DNA of 23,984 nt, taken from the NCBI GenBank assembly GCA_945870475.1, contig CAMBSR010000010.1:1-23984 (forward strand), read 5' to 3'. Under the pieces are notes generated by a model. The model made no database searches and was not told the DNA's origin. It was given only the letters and a program-made list of their open reading frames with translations. This document shows, in pieces, positions 1-8,854 of this stretch; within the stretch, counting starts at the first letter, position 1; the number at the start of each line of letters is the position of its first letter. The position numbers were made by a program, and so were the translations under genes. The stretch is from Phycisphaera mikurensis NBRC 102666 (lineage in GTDB: Bacteria > Planctomycetota > Phycisphaerae > Phycisphaerales > SM1A02).

Positions 1-846
1 CGCCTGGCGCACCTCACCGACATCCATGTGCAGCCCGAGCTCGGCGCGGAGGCCGGCATGGCCGCGGCGTTCATGCACGCGCAAGAGCAGAAGCCCGACC
101 TCATCATCACCGGCGGCGACGCGGTGATGGACGTCTTCGAGGCCAAGCGCGGCCGCGCCGAGGAACTGCGCAAGATCTTCCAGGGCACGCTCAGGCGTGA
201 ATGCGGCGTTCCCATCCGCCACACCACCGGCAACCACGACATCCTGGGCTGGAACAAGAAGAAGAGCGAATCCACCGGCACCGAGGCCGACTGGGGCAAG
301 CGCTTCGCGTGCGAACTCTTCGGCGAGGCGCGCACGTGGCACACGTTCGACCACGGCGCGTGGCGCTTCATCTGCCTCGACAGCGTGCAGCCGAAGGGCG
401 ACGGCTACGTCGGCTACCTCGATGAGGAGCAGTTCGACTGGCTGCAGCGCACGCTCCGGGACACGCCCACGGGCATGCCCGTGGCGGTCGTCTCGCACAT
501 CCCCATCCTGTCGCTCGCGGCCATGACCTACGGCAAGCCGCGCTCGCGCGAGCATGTGGGCGAGGAGACCACCATCTCCGCGGGCGAGATGCACACCGAC
601 GGCACGCTGCTCCATGACCTCTTCAAGAAGTCGGGAAACGTCAAGGTGTGCCTCAGCGGCCACGTGCACCTGCTGGATCACTGCAGGATCGACGGCATCT
701 CGTACATCTGCGACGGTGCCGTCAGCGGCGCGTGGTGGAAGGGCGCGCTGCAGGGCGTTCCCGAGGGCTACGGGCTGCTCGAACTGCGTCCCGACGGCAC
801 GTTCGACCATCGCTACGTGAACTACGGGTGGCAGGCGAGGAAGTGA
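1..846 (+). CDS. Calcineurin-like metallophosphoesterase, 5' end missing
   Basis: The reading frame is open from the first base, so the start lies outside the window; the visible part is 281 residues. It carries the dimetal phosphoesterase motifs in order: DIH near residue 7, GGD (ITGGDAVMD) near 38, GNHD near 78, a VSHIP histidine near 170 and GHVH (SGHVHLLD) near 220. These residues bind two metal ions and hydrolyse phosphomonoesters or phosphodiesters in this superfamily. The substrate cannot be told from sequence. A segment containing DEEQFDWLQRTL before VSHIP is typical of secreted purple-acid or CpdA-like members. Any signal peptide would be in the missing part. The next gene begins 41 bp downstream on the same strand, but a functional link to the exporter genes is not evident. 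Confidence 0.88.
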   Translation, partial: RLAHLTDIHVQPELGAEAGMAAAFMHAQEQKPDLIITGGDAVMDVFEAKRGRAEELRKIFQGTLRRECGVPIRHTTGNHDILGWNKKKSESTGTEADWGKRFACELFGEARTWHTFDHGAWRFICLDSVQPKGDGYVGYLDEEQFDWLQRTLRDTPTGMPVAVVSHIPILSLAAMTYGKPRSREHVGEETTISAGEMHTDGTLLHDLFKKSGNVKVCLSGHVHLLDHCRIDGISYICDGAVSGAWWKGALQGVPEGYGLLELRPDGTFDHRYVNYGWQARK

Positions 847-866
847 GCCTCGCTCGGCGGTTTCGC

Positions 867-872
867 TAGGAT
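867..872 (+). promoter_or_regulatory. Possible -10 element (TAGGAT) for the exporter operon
   Basis: TAGGAT fits the TAnnnT pattern and lies 15 nt before the ATG at 888, in the only gap between the phosphoesterase and the exporter genes. I see no good -35 element and no Shine-Dalgarno sequence before 888. If used, the leader would be only about 8 nt. Weak evidence. Confidence 0.25.
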
Positions 873-887
873 GCGACGGTCGAAGCC

Positions 888-2150
888 ATGGCAGGTGAAG
901 ACCTCCAATTCCGCGAGCGCGCCGTCGATTCCGCCTCCAGTCCGGAGAGCATCAACCGCATTGCGCCGATCGCGCCCCCGCGCCTCTGGCTGATGGTGAT
1001 CGGCATCGCCGCGATCGTGGCCGCGTTCCTCGCCTGGGGCATCTTCGGGCACATTCCCATCACCGTGCGGGGCACCGGGATCCTGATCGAGGGCACCATG
1101 GTGGTCGCGGCGGAATCGCCGGCCGACGGCCGCATCCAGGAGGTGCGCGCAAGGCCCGGCGACATGGTGAGTCAGGGCGACGTGATCGCCATCGTCGCAA
1201 GCCCCGCGCTCGAGACGCAGTTCGCCGACGCGCAGGCCACCGCCGCGCGGCTGCGCGAGCAGGATGCCGCGATGACGGCCACCGAGGAGACCGCGATCGC
1301 GGCCGCCGTCTCCGCGCTCGATGCGCGCGAGAAGGAGTGCCGGCGCCGCATCGAGCAGGCATCGCTCACCGCCGCGGAGTTCGCGAAGGCGATCGCGACC
1401 AAGCGCGACCTGGTCCGGCAGGGGCTGCTCGCGGAGGCCGACCTCCTCGGCAGCATCAACACGCAGCTTGAGATCGAGCGATCGCTCTCCGAGGCGCGCA
1501 ACGAGCAGCAGCGCGTGGCCGCCGACCGCATCGACATGGCCATCCGGCACCGCCAGGAGCGCCAGCGCCGCGGCAATGCCGTGGCCGACGCGGAGGCGGC
1601 CGTCCGCCAGCTCGGGGCGCGGATGTCCGCCGAGCGCAACGTCATCGCGCCGCGCCCGGGGAAGGTGGTCCAGCTCGGCCGCGGCACCGGCGACGTGGTG
1701 CGGCGCGGTTCCTCCGTGGCCGTGATCTCGGATGCCGGTGACGGCCGGCTCCGCTGCTACGCGTTCTTCCCGCTTTCCGAGGGCAAGCGCGTGCGCGCCG
1801 AGATGCCTGCGCGCGTCGAGCCGTCCGTGGCCGACCGCGAGCGCTACGGCACCATCCGCGGCTCCGTGCGCGACATCGAGCCGGTGGTCGGCACCAGCGA
1901 GTCGCTGCTTCGCATCATCAACAGCCCGGAGATGGCGCAGGACATCCAGCGCCGCTATGGCGGCATCGTGTCGGCGGTCATCGACCTCCAGTCCGACCCG
2001 GCCACTGCCACCGGGCTCCGCTGGTCCGGCCGCGGCAACTACCCGCGGCCACTGACGCCCGGCACGCTCTGCGAGGTGGACGTCGTCACCGAGGACGTCT
2101 CGCCGCTCACGCTCCTCATCCCGTGGATCAAGCAGGTCTTCGGTGACTGA
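888..2150 (+). CDS. HlyD-type membrane fusion protein of an NHLM-like peptide exporter
   Basis: This 420-residue periplasmic adaptor would bridge the inner-membrane ABC transporters to the TolC-like outer-membrane channel. The N-terminus is cytoplasmic (about 1-32) and contains FRERAVDSASSPESIN, close to the 'AL-SPEQLD' opening typical of adaptors of the NHLM (nitrile hydratase leader microcin) bacteriocin system. One transmembrane helix follows at about 33-54. Next come a biotinyl-lipoyl half-motif (ADGRIQEVRARPGDMVSQGD, about 80-100), a long coiled-coil hairpin (about 110-250), the second lipoyl half (IAPRPGKVVQL) and a beta-barrel region (GMPARVEPS-like, with RYGTIRGSV). The length is close to that usual for this NHLM adaptor family. 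The gene overlaps the peptidase-ABC gene by 8 nt, which indicates one operon. The assignment to the NHLM subfamily rests on motif memory and on the neighbours. Confidence 0.88.
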   Translation: MAGEDLQFRERAVDSASSPESINRIAPIAPPRLWLMVIGIAAIVAAFLAWGIFGHIPITVRGTGILIEGTMVVAAESPADGRIQEVRARPGDMVSQGDVIAIVASPALETQFADAQATAARLREQDAAMTATEETAIAAAVSALDAREKECRRRIEQASLTAAEFAKAIATKRDLVRQGLLAEADLLGSINTQLEIERSLSEARNEQQRVAADRIDMAIRHRQERQRRGNAVADAEAAVRQLGARMSAERNVIAPRPGKVVQLGRGTGDVVRRGSSVAVISDAGDGRLRCYAFFPLSEGKRVRAEMPARVEPSVADRERYGTIRGSVRDIEPVVGTSESLLRIINSPEMAQDIQRRYGGIVSAVIDLQSDPATATGLRWSGRGNYPRPLTPGTLCEVDVVTEDVSPLTLLIPWIKQVFGD

Positions 2151-4380
2151 CGCAGAGGCGACGGACGGCCAGGCGGAGGCTCCGCGCACGCAGCGCAAGG
2201 CGCCCTACCGCCCGGTGGGCCGCCGGCTGGCCGAGGCGCCGACGGTGGTGCAGATGGACGCGGTGGAATGCGGTGCCGCCAGCCTGGTGTCGGTGCTGGG
2301 CTTCCACGGCCGGCACGTGACGCTCGAGGAAGCGCGGCGCGTCTGCGGCGTGAACCGCGACGGCAGCAGCGCGCTGCAGATCACCGCGGCCGCGGAGAAC
2401 TACGGACTTTCCTGCGACGGCTACTCCGTGGAGAGCGAGGAGCTCCTGGACCTCCAGCTCCCCGGCATCCTGTTCTGGGGATTCGACCACTTCGTGGTGC
2501 TCGAGGGCTGGAGGCGCGGCGAATGGCGGATCATGGATCCGGCCGCCGGCCAGCGCTGGGTCTCCCCGGAGGAGTTCGACGCCAAGTTCACCGGCGTGGT
2601 GCTCGAGCTCCGGACCACCGATGCCTTCGTGCCCGGCGGGCTTCCTCCCAGCCTGCGTGCGGCGCTCCTGGAGCGCCTGCGCGGCTCCTGGCGCGTCATC
2701 GCCGCGGCCGCGGCCTGCGGTGTGCTGCTCGCGGTGCCTGCGTTCGTCCTCCCTGCGCTCGGCGCCGTCTACGTGGACCGTGTCCTCCTCGAGGGTGCGC
2801 GCACGTGGATCCTGCCGATGGCCGCGATCGTCTTCGCCGCCATGGCCTTCAGCGGGCTCCTGGTGTTCCTCCAGCAGCGCCTGCTGGCGCGCCTCGAGCA
2901 GCGCATGGCCATGAGCGGATCCGCCCGCTTCCTGGAGCACGTGCTCCGGCTGCCGGTCGACTTCTTCTCGCACCGTTTCCCCGGCGACATCGTGCAGCGG
3001 CTCTCGTCGCTCGAGATGCTCGCCGACCTGCTTGCCTCGAAGATCGCGCCTGCCCTCGTCGGTGCGCTCACCTCCATGCTGTTCCTCGGCGCGATGTTCG
3101 CCATCAACCGCGTCCTCGCCTCGGTGGCCATCGCGGTGATCGGCGTGGTGATCATCCTGGTGCTGCGGTCCGGGCGCGCGCTCGTCGACCACACGCGGTC
3201 GCTCGAGAAGGACCTCGGCCTCGGCGCCGGAACGCTCACGGCCGGCCTCTCCGCAATCGAGACGGTGAAGGCATCCGGCCGCGAGAACGACCTGTTCGCG
3301 CGCGTGGCCGACGCCAACGCGCGGGTGGCGTCCTCGCAGCAGGCGCTCGAGGGCCTGACGACGACGCTCACGGCGGTGCCGGAGTTCCTCGTGTCGCTCC
3401 TCGTCTCCGCGGTGGTCCTCGCCGTGGGCGGCTGGCAGGTGATCAACGGCAACATGACGGTGGGCTCGCTGCTGGCGTTCCAGTCGATCATGCTGGCGGC
3501 CATGGGGCCGGTCCTCGACCTCGCCGCGCTCTCGCAGCAGATCCAGGCGCTGCGCGCGACGATGTCGCGGATCGACGACGTGATGCGCCATCCGCTCGAC
3601 CCGCTCGCCCTCCCCGGCGTCGAACCCGAGCCCACAGAGGACTTCCCGCCCGTCCGCTGCGACACGCTCGAGTTCCGCGACGTGGTCTTCGGCTACAGCG
3701 AGAGCTCCGAGCCGCTCATCCGCGACTTCTCGCTGAGCATCGGCCCCGGCCGGCGCGTGGCGCTCGTCGGGCTCACCGGGTCCGGCAAGAGCACCGTCGG
3801 CAAGCTCGCGTGCGGCCTGTACGCACCGTGGTCCGGGCAGGTGCTGATCGACGGCCGCCCGCTCTCCGGGATCCCGCGCCACGAGCGCGCGACGTTCCTT
3901 GCGGTGGTGGGGCAGTCGCCGCTCCTCTTCGAGGCGTCGCTCCGCGAGAACCTCTCGATGTGGGATCCGCTGATCCCCGACGACTGGATGCGCGAGGCCG
4001 CGGACGACGCGGGACTCGCCGGCCTGCTCGAGGCGCGCGGCGGGCTGGGGATGCGCATCTCCGAAGGCGGCGTCAACCTCTCCGGCGGCGAGGCGCAGCG
4101 CGTGGAGATCGCGCGCGCCCTGGCGCGCCGACCGTCGATCCTGGTGCTCGACGAGGCCACCTCCGCGCTCGACGCCACCACGGAGTCGCGCATCGACCGC
4201 GCCATCCGGCGGCGCGGGTGCGCGTGCCTGATCATCGCGCACCGGCTCAGCACCATCCGCGATGCCGACGAGATCGTGGTGCTCGACCACGGCCAGGTGG
4301 TGGAGCGCGGCTCGCACGAGGAGCTTCTGGCGCTCGGTGGCGCCTACGCCGCGTTCGTGCACGGCGGGGGGCAGGGCTGA
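2143..4380 (+). CDS. Peptidase-containing ABC transporter (C39 peptidase + TMD + ATPase)
   Basis: This 745-residue transporter should cut a double-glycine leader from a precursor peptide and export the core. The C39 Cys-protease domain (about 30-165) has the oxyanion Gln37 and catalytic Cys43 in QMDAVECGAASL, His116 in FDHFVVLEGW and Asp132 in IMDPAAG, so the triad is complete. A six-helix transmembrane domain follows (about 183-470). The ABC domain has Walker A GLTGSGKST near 543, signature LSGGEAQR near 646, Walker B ILVLDEATSALD near 665 and an H-loop IIAHRLS near 697. The start is a GTG at 2143, inside the end of the adaptor gene; the stop overlaps the next ATG by 1 nt (TGATG). The order adaptor, peptidase-ABC, ABC matches the three-gene NHLM bacteriocin exporter. 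The natural cargo candidate is the double-glycine peptide at 8829-8981. Confidence 0.93.
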   Translation: MTDAEATDGQAEAPRTQRKAPYRPVGRRLAEAPTVVQMDAVECGAASLVSVLGFHGRHVTLEEARRVCGVNRDGSSALQITAAAENYGLSCDGYSVESEELLDLQLPGILFWGFDHFVVLEGWRRGEWRIMDPAAGQRWVSPEEFDAKFTGVVLELRTTDAFVPGGLPPSLRAALLERLRGSWRVIAAAAACGVLLAVPAFVLPALGAVYVDRVLLEGARTWILPMAAIVFAAMAFSGLLVFLQQRLLARLEQRMAMSGSARFLEHVLRLPVDFFSHRFPGDIVQRLSSLEMLADLLASKIAPALVGALTSMLFLGAMFAINRVLASVAIAVIGVVIILVLRSGRALVDHTRSLEKDLGLGAGTLTAGLSAIETVKASGRENDLFARVADANARVASSQQALEGLTTTLTAVPEFLVSLLVSAVVLAVGGWQVINGNMTVGSLLAFQSIMLAAMGPVLDLAALSQQIQALRATMSRIDDVMRHPLDPLALPGVEPEPTEDFPPVRCDTLEFRDVVFGYSESSEPLIRDFSLSIGPGRRVALVGLTGSGKSTVGKLACGLYAPWSGQVLIDGRPLSGIPRHERATFLAVVGQSPLLFEASLRENLSMWDPLIPDDWMREAADDAGLAGLLEARGGLGMRISEGGVNLSGGEAQRVEIARALARRPSILVLDEATSALDATTESRIDRAIRRRGCACLIIAHRLSTIRDADEIVVLDHGQVVERGSHEELLALGGAYAAFVHGGGQG

Positions 4381-7040
4381 TGCCATTCGACGCGGTTGCC
4401 ATCTTCGTGCGCGGCGGGGCGACCGCGCATGCCATCGACGGCCGCCACCACCTGGACCTGGGAGCGGAGCGCTGCGCGCACGCCGTCGCTGCGGGGACGC
4501 TGAGCGTGTTCGTCGCCTTGCGGCGACCGGGCGGTGACGCCGGACGAAGGATCTACCTCGGCACCGTTGCGCCCGGCGGCCTCGTTCCGTCGCTCGCCGA
4601 CGAGCTCGAGGGTGCGGATTTCACGCTCGTGGCCGTCGCAGACGGACGCGCGCAGCTGCTTTCGGCACCGGCTGGGGGCGCCGGAGTGGACGGTGCGGTG
4701 GCGGAGGGTTCCGATGCGTTCGCGCGCGTGATGCTGCCGCCCGGCGAGCGCGCAATGGCGGACGGCACGGTCCCGATGGCCGCCCTGCTGGCGCGGGCCG
4801 CGGCAATGGCACGGGCGGATGCGGAGTCGCTGGCGCGCGCTTCGCATCGGCGCGCCGCGCAGCCGCGCGCCCTGCATGGCCGGTTCCAGCGGATGCTCGC
4901 CACCGTGTTCGCGGCGCAGGAAGAGCTCCTCAACGTCGACCCGACGCTCCCGCCGATGCTGCGCGCCTGCCGCCATGTGGCCGTCGAATCCGGCGTGCCG
5001 CTGCGTTCGATTCCCCGCCGAATCCCCTCGGACCCGCTGTTCGGACCCGCGGAGTCGTTCGCGCACGCGGCGCGCATCGGCTGCCGCAGCGTCCACCTGC
5101 CGGTGCGATGGTGGCAGGGCAACTTCGGTGCGCTGCTCGGCACGACGCAGGAAGGTGCGCCGGTGGCGCTGATCCCGGGAAAGTGGGGCAGGTACCGGGC
5201 CTTCGTCTACCTGCCTTCGTCGCAGCCGACGCCCGTGGCCGTCGATTCCGCGCTTGCCTCAGCCATGGCGCCGGAGGCACTGGTCTTCGCGCCGCCGCTT
5301 CCGGCCACGGCGTCGACCCTTCCCTCGCTCTTCGCGTTCCTGCTCCGCGGCTCCTCGCATGACCTCTGGCTCGCCGGGCTGGTCTCGCTGGTTGCGAGCG
5401 TCCTCAACCTGGCAGTGCCGTTCGCCACCGGGCTGCTGGTGCACTCCGTCATCCCCTCCGCCGATCCGCAGGGACTGTGGTACCTGGGCGCGCTGCTGGC
5501 CACCAGCATCCTGGCGGTGGCCGCGTGCGAGCTGGTGACCCGCTTCCTGCTGCTGCGCGTGGAGACGCGCGCGGCGATCCGCGGATCGTCCGCCATCCTG
5601 CTGCGCGCGCTCTCGCTGCCGCTCTCCTTCTTCCATCGGCATTCCATCGGCGACCTCGCCGAGCGCCTCGGCGTGGTCGAGGAGCTGCAGCGCCGCATCA
5701 CCGGGACCATGGTGCTGTCGATCGTCGGCGGCGTCTTCGCATTCACCTACATCCTCCTGATGGCGGTGATCGACCCGCTCCTGGCGGCGATCTCGGCGGC
5801 GGCGTTCCTCGGCGTCCTGGCGGTGACCGCGTTCTTCGCGCGGCGGCAGAGCGCATTCGCCGCGGATGCCGCCGAGCGCAGCGGTCGCCTCGGCGGCTTC
5901 ACGCTGGAACTGCTGCGCGGCATCGACCGGATCCGGACCACCGGCACCGAGGAGCAGGCGCTGCTGCAGTGGCTGCAGCGATTCCGCCCCGAACGGCTGG
6001 CCATGTACGGCGCCTCCATCGCCGGCGTGCAACTGCGTGTGCTGGCGGTCTGCGTGCCCTTCGCGGCGGCGGCCTGCCTCTGGTGGCGGTTCGGCGGCAG
6101 CGCCGGGCGTTCGGAGCCGCAGGTGGCGTCCTTCATGGCATTCAACGCGGCGTTCATGGCGGCGTTCGCGGCGATCACGTCGCTCGGCTACGCCATCGGC
6201 GACGTCTCCGAGGCGCTCCCGCTCATTGCCCGCCTGCGGCCGATCCTCGAGGAGCGCCCCGAATCCGCGCCCGGCGCCGAGCCCGCGGGGCAGCTCATGG
6301 GCGCCATCTCCCTGCAGGGCCTGCGCTTCGCATACCCGGGGTCGTCCGGCGAACTGCTGCGCGGCGTCAGCCTCGAGGCCGCCTCGGGCGAGTTCGTGGC
6401 GATCGTCGGTTCCTCCGGCTGCGGCAAGTCGACGCTTGCGCAGCTCATCCTTGGACTGCGCCGGCCCACCGCGGGCAAGGTGCTGTTCGACGGCCGCGAC
6501 CTCGCCAGCGTCGACCTCGTCTCGGTCCGGCGGCAGATCGGCGTGGTGGGCCAGCACGCGCGCGTGATCCCGGGGTCGATCCTCGAGAACATCGTCGGTG
6601 CCACGCTCCTCTCGCAGGACGATGCGTGGGAAGCCGCGGAGGCGTCCGGCCTGGCCGACGACATCCGCGAGATGCCGATGCAGATGCATACCTTCGTCAG
6701 CGACCAGACGCTCTCGGGCGGCCAACTGCAGAAGCTCCTCATCGCACGGGCACTCGTCACGCGGCCGCGTATCCTGCTCTTCGACGAGGCCACCAGCGCG
6801 CTCGACGAGGTGTCGCAGGCGCATGTCTCCCGGAGCCTCGAGGAGCGGTCCGTGACCAGGATCGTGATCGCCCACCGGCTCAGCACCGTCCGTGCGGCGA
6901 ACCGCATCCACGTGCTCGAGGGCGGCCAGATCGTGCAGACCGGCCGATTCGACGAGCTTGCCGCCGAGGAAGGCCCGTTCCGCGAGCTGGTCCGCCGGCA
7001 GCTGCTCGAGGATCGATCCGCGCACGGAGGCCGCCAATGA
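4380..7040 (+). CDS. Second NHLM-type ABC transporter (no peptidase domain)
   Basis: 886 residues, starting at the ATG at 4380 that overlaps the previous stop. The same frame stays open far upstream, but that part lies inside the peptidase-ABC gene and is not real. The N-terminal 300 residues are soluble and lack a C39 triad. The first part resembles the cyclic-nucleotide-binding-like region of the NHLM 'ATP-binding protein' family; I infer this from architecture only. Five to six hydrophobic helices run from about 331 to 610. The ATPase has Walker A GSSGCGKST near 677, signature LSGGQLQK near 778, Walker B ILLFDEATSALD near 797 and H-loop VIAHRLS. It probably forms a heteromeric exporter with the peptidase-ABC subunit. 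It overlaps the TolC-like gene by 4 nt (ATGA). Confidence 0.88.
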   Translation: MPFDAVAIFVRGGATAHAIDGRHHLDLGAERCAHAVAAGTLSVFVALRRPGGDAGRRIYLGTVAPGGLVPSLADELEGADFTLVAVADGRAQLLSAPAGGAGVDGAVAEGSDAFARVMLPPGERAMADGTVPMAALLARAAAMARADAESLARASHRRAAQPRALHGRFQRMLATVFAAQEELLNVDPTLPPMLRACRHVAVESGVPLRSIPRRIPSDPLFGPAESFAHAARIGCRSVHLPVRWWQGNFGALLGTTQEGAPVALIPGKWGRYRAFVYLPSSQPTPVAVDSALASAMAPEALVFAPPLPATASTLPSLFAFLLRGSSHDLWLAGLVSLVASVLNLAVPFATGLLVHSVIPSADPQGLWYLGALLATSILAVAACELVTRFLLLRVETRAAIRGSSAILLRALSLPLSFFHRHSIGDLAERLGVVEELQRRITGTMVLSIVGGVFAFTYILLMAVIDPLLAAISAAAFLGVLAVTAFFARRQSAFAADAAERSGRLGGFTLELLRGIDRIRTTGTEEQALLQWLQRFRPERLAMYGASIAGVQLRVLAVCVPFAAAACLWWRFGGSAGRSEPQVASFMAFNAAFMAAFAAITSLGYAIGDVSEALPLIARLRPILEERPESAPGAEPAGQLMGAISLQGLRFAYPGSSGELLRGVSLEAASGEFVAIVGSSGCGKSTLAQLILGLRRPTAGKVLFDGRDLASVDLVSVRRQIGVVGQHARVIPGSILENIVGATLLSQDDAWEAAEASGLADDIREMPMQMHTFVSDQTLSGGQLQKLLIARALVTRPRILLFDEATSALDEVSQAHVSRSLEERSVTRIVIAHRLSTVRAANRIHVLEGGQIVQTGRFDELAAEEGPFRELVRRQLLEDRSAHGGRQ

Positions 7041-8854
7041 CCGCACGCCACACACTCGACCGGATCCCGGGCGCGCTGCTCTTGGCCGCCGCAGTGGCCG
7101 CGGCCGCGTGCGATTCGCCGTACCGCGATCGCGGCATCCTGGACAAGGACGTGGCCGCGCGCCTGAACCGCATCGACGGCGCGGACCTGGCGGCGCTGGG
7201 CCAGGCCGGCCCGCTGCCACCGTCCACGGTGGCGCCGCCCACGCCCGACGAGCTCGCCGGCCTGGAGCCGGGGCAGCGCAAGCAGGCCGTCGACCTCCCG
7301 GAAGTGCGCGCCTCGGTGCTCGAGAACAACCTCGGCATCAAGGTGGTGCGCATCGATCCCGCCATCGCCAACGAGCGCGTGCTGAAGGAGCGCGCGAAGT
7401 TCGAGTGGACGTTCGGCATCATCGCCGACGGCGGGCGCGACGTGAACTTCGAGCCGCCGCTCCAGGAGGAACTCTGGAACGCCAACCTGCGGCCCAACCT
7501 GAACATCCCGCTCGCCAACGGCGGACAGCTGGACGTGGACTGGCGGCTCCTGTACTTCAACGACCAGCTCAACTCGCTGGTGAACCAGGACAACGACGCG
7601 TACCAGAGCGTTCCGCGCGTCTCGCTCACGCAGCCGCTCCTCCGCGGCGGCGGGCAGCTGGTCACCGAGTCGAGCATCCTGGTGGCCGAGTTCGGCCAGC
7701 GGCGCGTCGAGGTGCGCACGCGGATGATGGTGCAGCAGCTCCTGGTGGAGGCGGAGCGCAGCTACTGGCGCGCGTACGGCGCCTCGCGCGCGTTCGACAT
7801 CGCGCTCGAGAGCTACCGCCGCGCGGTGGAGCAGGTGGGCGTCGCGGAACGGCTTGCCGCCGCTCGCATGGCGGCCGCCACCGAGGTGACCAAGGCCAAG
7901 TACCTGGCGGTCAGCCAGATCGACGACGTGATCGCGGCGAGCGAGCAGCTTCGCTCGCGCTCCCGGCAGCTCAAGCAGTCGATGAACCGGCAGGACCTGC
8001 CGATGGACGACTCGGTGGTGGTGTCGTTCACCTCGGCGCCGGAGCTGGTGCAGTACCGCTTCGTCCCGCAGACCGTGCTGGACGTGGCGCTCCGGCGGCG
8101 CACGGAGATGCTGGAGGCGGAGTTGGCCATCGCCGAATCCACCCTCGGCATCCAGGTGGCGCAGAACGGGCTCCTGCCCAAGCTCGATGCGTTCGGCACC
8201 GTGGCGCCGGTCGGGTTCGGCACCACCGTGGGCGACGCGATCACCGGCAGCGGCAGCGGGGCGAGCACGGAAGTGGCGTTCAACAGCGGGCTGCGCCTGC
8301 AGGTACCGCTGGGCAACGAGGCCGCGAAGGCCGACCTGCGGGCGGCGCTGTACCGCCGTCTCCGCGAGCTGGCCTCCGGCCAGGACCGCCGGCTCTCGAT
8401 CGCGCGCGAGGTGCACGACGCGGTCTCCCGCACCAGGACGGGCTGGCAGGCCGTGCTCGCCACGCGCCAGGCCGTGGACCTGGCCTCACGCGCGTACGAC
8501 GGCGTGCGCATCCTCTACGAGAAGCGCGCGGCCACCATCACCGACCTCACGCAGTCCCTCGTGCAGCTTGCCGATTCGCAGCGGTCCGAGGCGACCGCGG
8601 TGGTGAACTATCAACTCGTGCTCCTCGACCTGGCCGACGCCACCGGCATGGTGCCGGGCAGGGCAGGGCTCTCCATCGACACCGACATCTCGCTGCCCGC
8701 GCCGGAAGCCGGCGATCCCGGATCGGACCCGGATGCCTTCCTGAAGGTTCCCTCGTTGCTCGAGGCCGAACGAAGCGCGCCCGGCGAATTGCCGGGCGCT
8801 GCGTCGAAGGATCCGGTTGCCGCGCCCGTCAGGGCCGCCGCGACCCCAAGTTGA
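7037..8854 (+). CDS. TolC-family outer-membrane lipoprotein of the peptide exporter
   Basis: 605 residues. The N-terminus is a lipoprotein signal with lipobox AAAC (Cys25), followed by a Pro-rich linker. Two long alpha-helical coiled-coil segments (about 225-325 and 420-540) separated by beta-strand stretches (NLRPNLNIPLANGGQLDVDW, RVSLTQPLLRGGG) match the outer-membrane efflux protein fold. The duplicated 'S-TQPLLRG' and 'GLRLQVPLGN' strands are characteristic of this fold. It would form the outer-membrane exit duct and so complete a type-I-like trans-envelope exporter. Translation is coupled to the preceding ABC gene through ATGA. The last 26 nt overlap the stop end of the small double-glycine peptide gene on the other strand. 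The Pro/Ala-rich tail (about 570-605) has no clear structure. Confidence 0.9.
   Translation: MTARHTLDRIPGALLLAAAVAAAACDSPYRDRGILDKDVAARLNRIDGADLAALGQAGPLPPSTVAPPTPDELAGLEPGQRKQAVDLPEVRASVLENNLGIKVVRIDPAIANERVLKERAKFEWTFGIIADGGRDVNFEPPLQEELWNANLRPNLNIPLANGGQLDVDWRLLYFNDQLNSLVNQDNDAYQSVPRVSLTQPLLRGGGQLVTESSILVAEFGQRRVEVRTRMMVQQLLVEAERSYWRAYGASRAFDIALESYRRAVEQVGVAERLAAARMAAATEVTKAKYLAVSQIDDVIAASEQLRSRSRQLKQSMNRQDLPMDDSVVVSFTSAPELVQYRFVPQTVLDVALRRRTEMLEAELAIAESTLGIQVAQNGLLPKLDAFGTVAPVGFGTTVGDAITGSGSGASTEVAFNSGLRLQVPLGNEAAKADLRAALYRRLRELASGQDRRLSIAREVHDAVSRTRTGWQAVLATRQAVDLASRAYDGVRILYEKRAATITDLTQSLVQLADSQRSEATAVVNYQLVLLDLADATGMVPGRAGLSIDTDISLPAPEAGDPGSDPDAFLKVPSLLEAERSAPGELPGAASKDPVAAPVRAAATPS
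8777..8799 (-). terminator. Hairpin inside the tolC 3' end, possible terminator of the peptide gene
   Basis: A perfect 9-bp stem (GCGCCCGGC / GCCGGGCGC) with a 5-nt loop lies 29 nt past the stop codon of the minus-strand peptide gene. The bases after the stem on the minus strand (GCTTCGTTC) are only weakly T-rich. It sits in protein-coding sequence (APGELPG of the TolC-like protein), so base composition alone may explain it. Confidence 0.35.

Noticed and set aside
822..2198. Long minus-strand open frame opposite the adaptor gene
   Set aside because: Its composition (His, Arg, Gly, Ala rich) and lack of family motifs mark it as a shadow of the HlyD gene, typical of high-GC DNA.
2268..4379. 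Open frame continuing upstream of the second ABC gene
   Set aside because: It is an Arg/Pro/Ala-rich shadow of the peptidase-ABC gene in another frame. The true start is the overlapping ATG at 4380.
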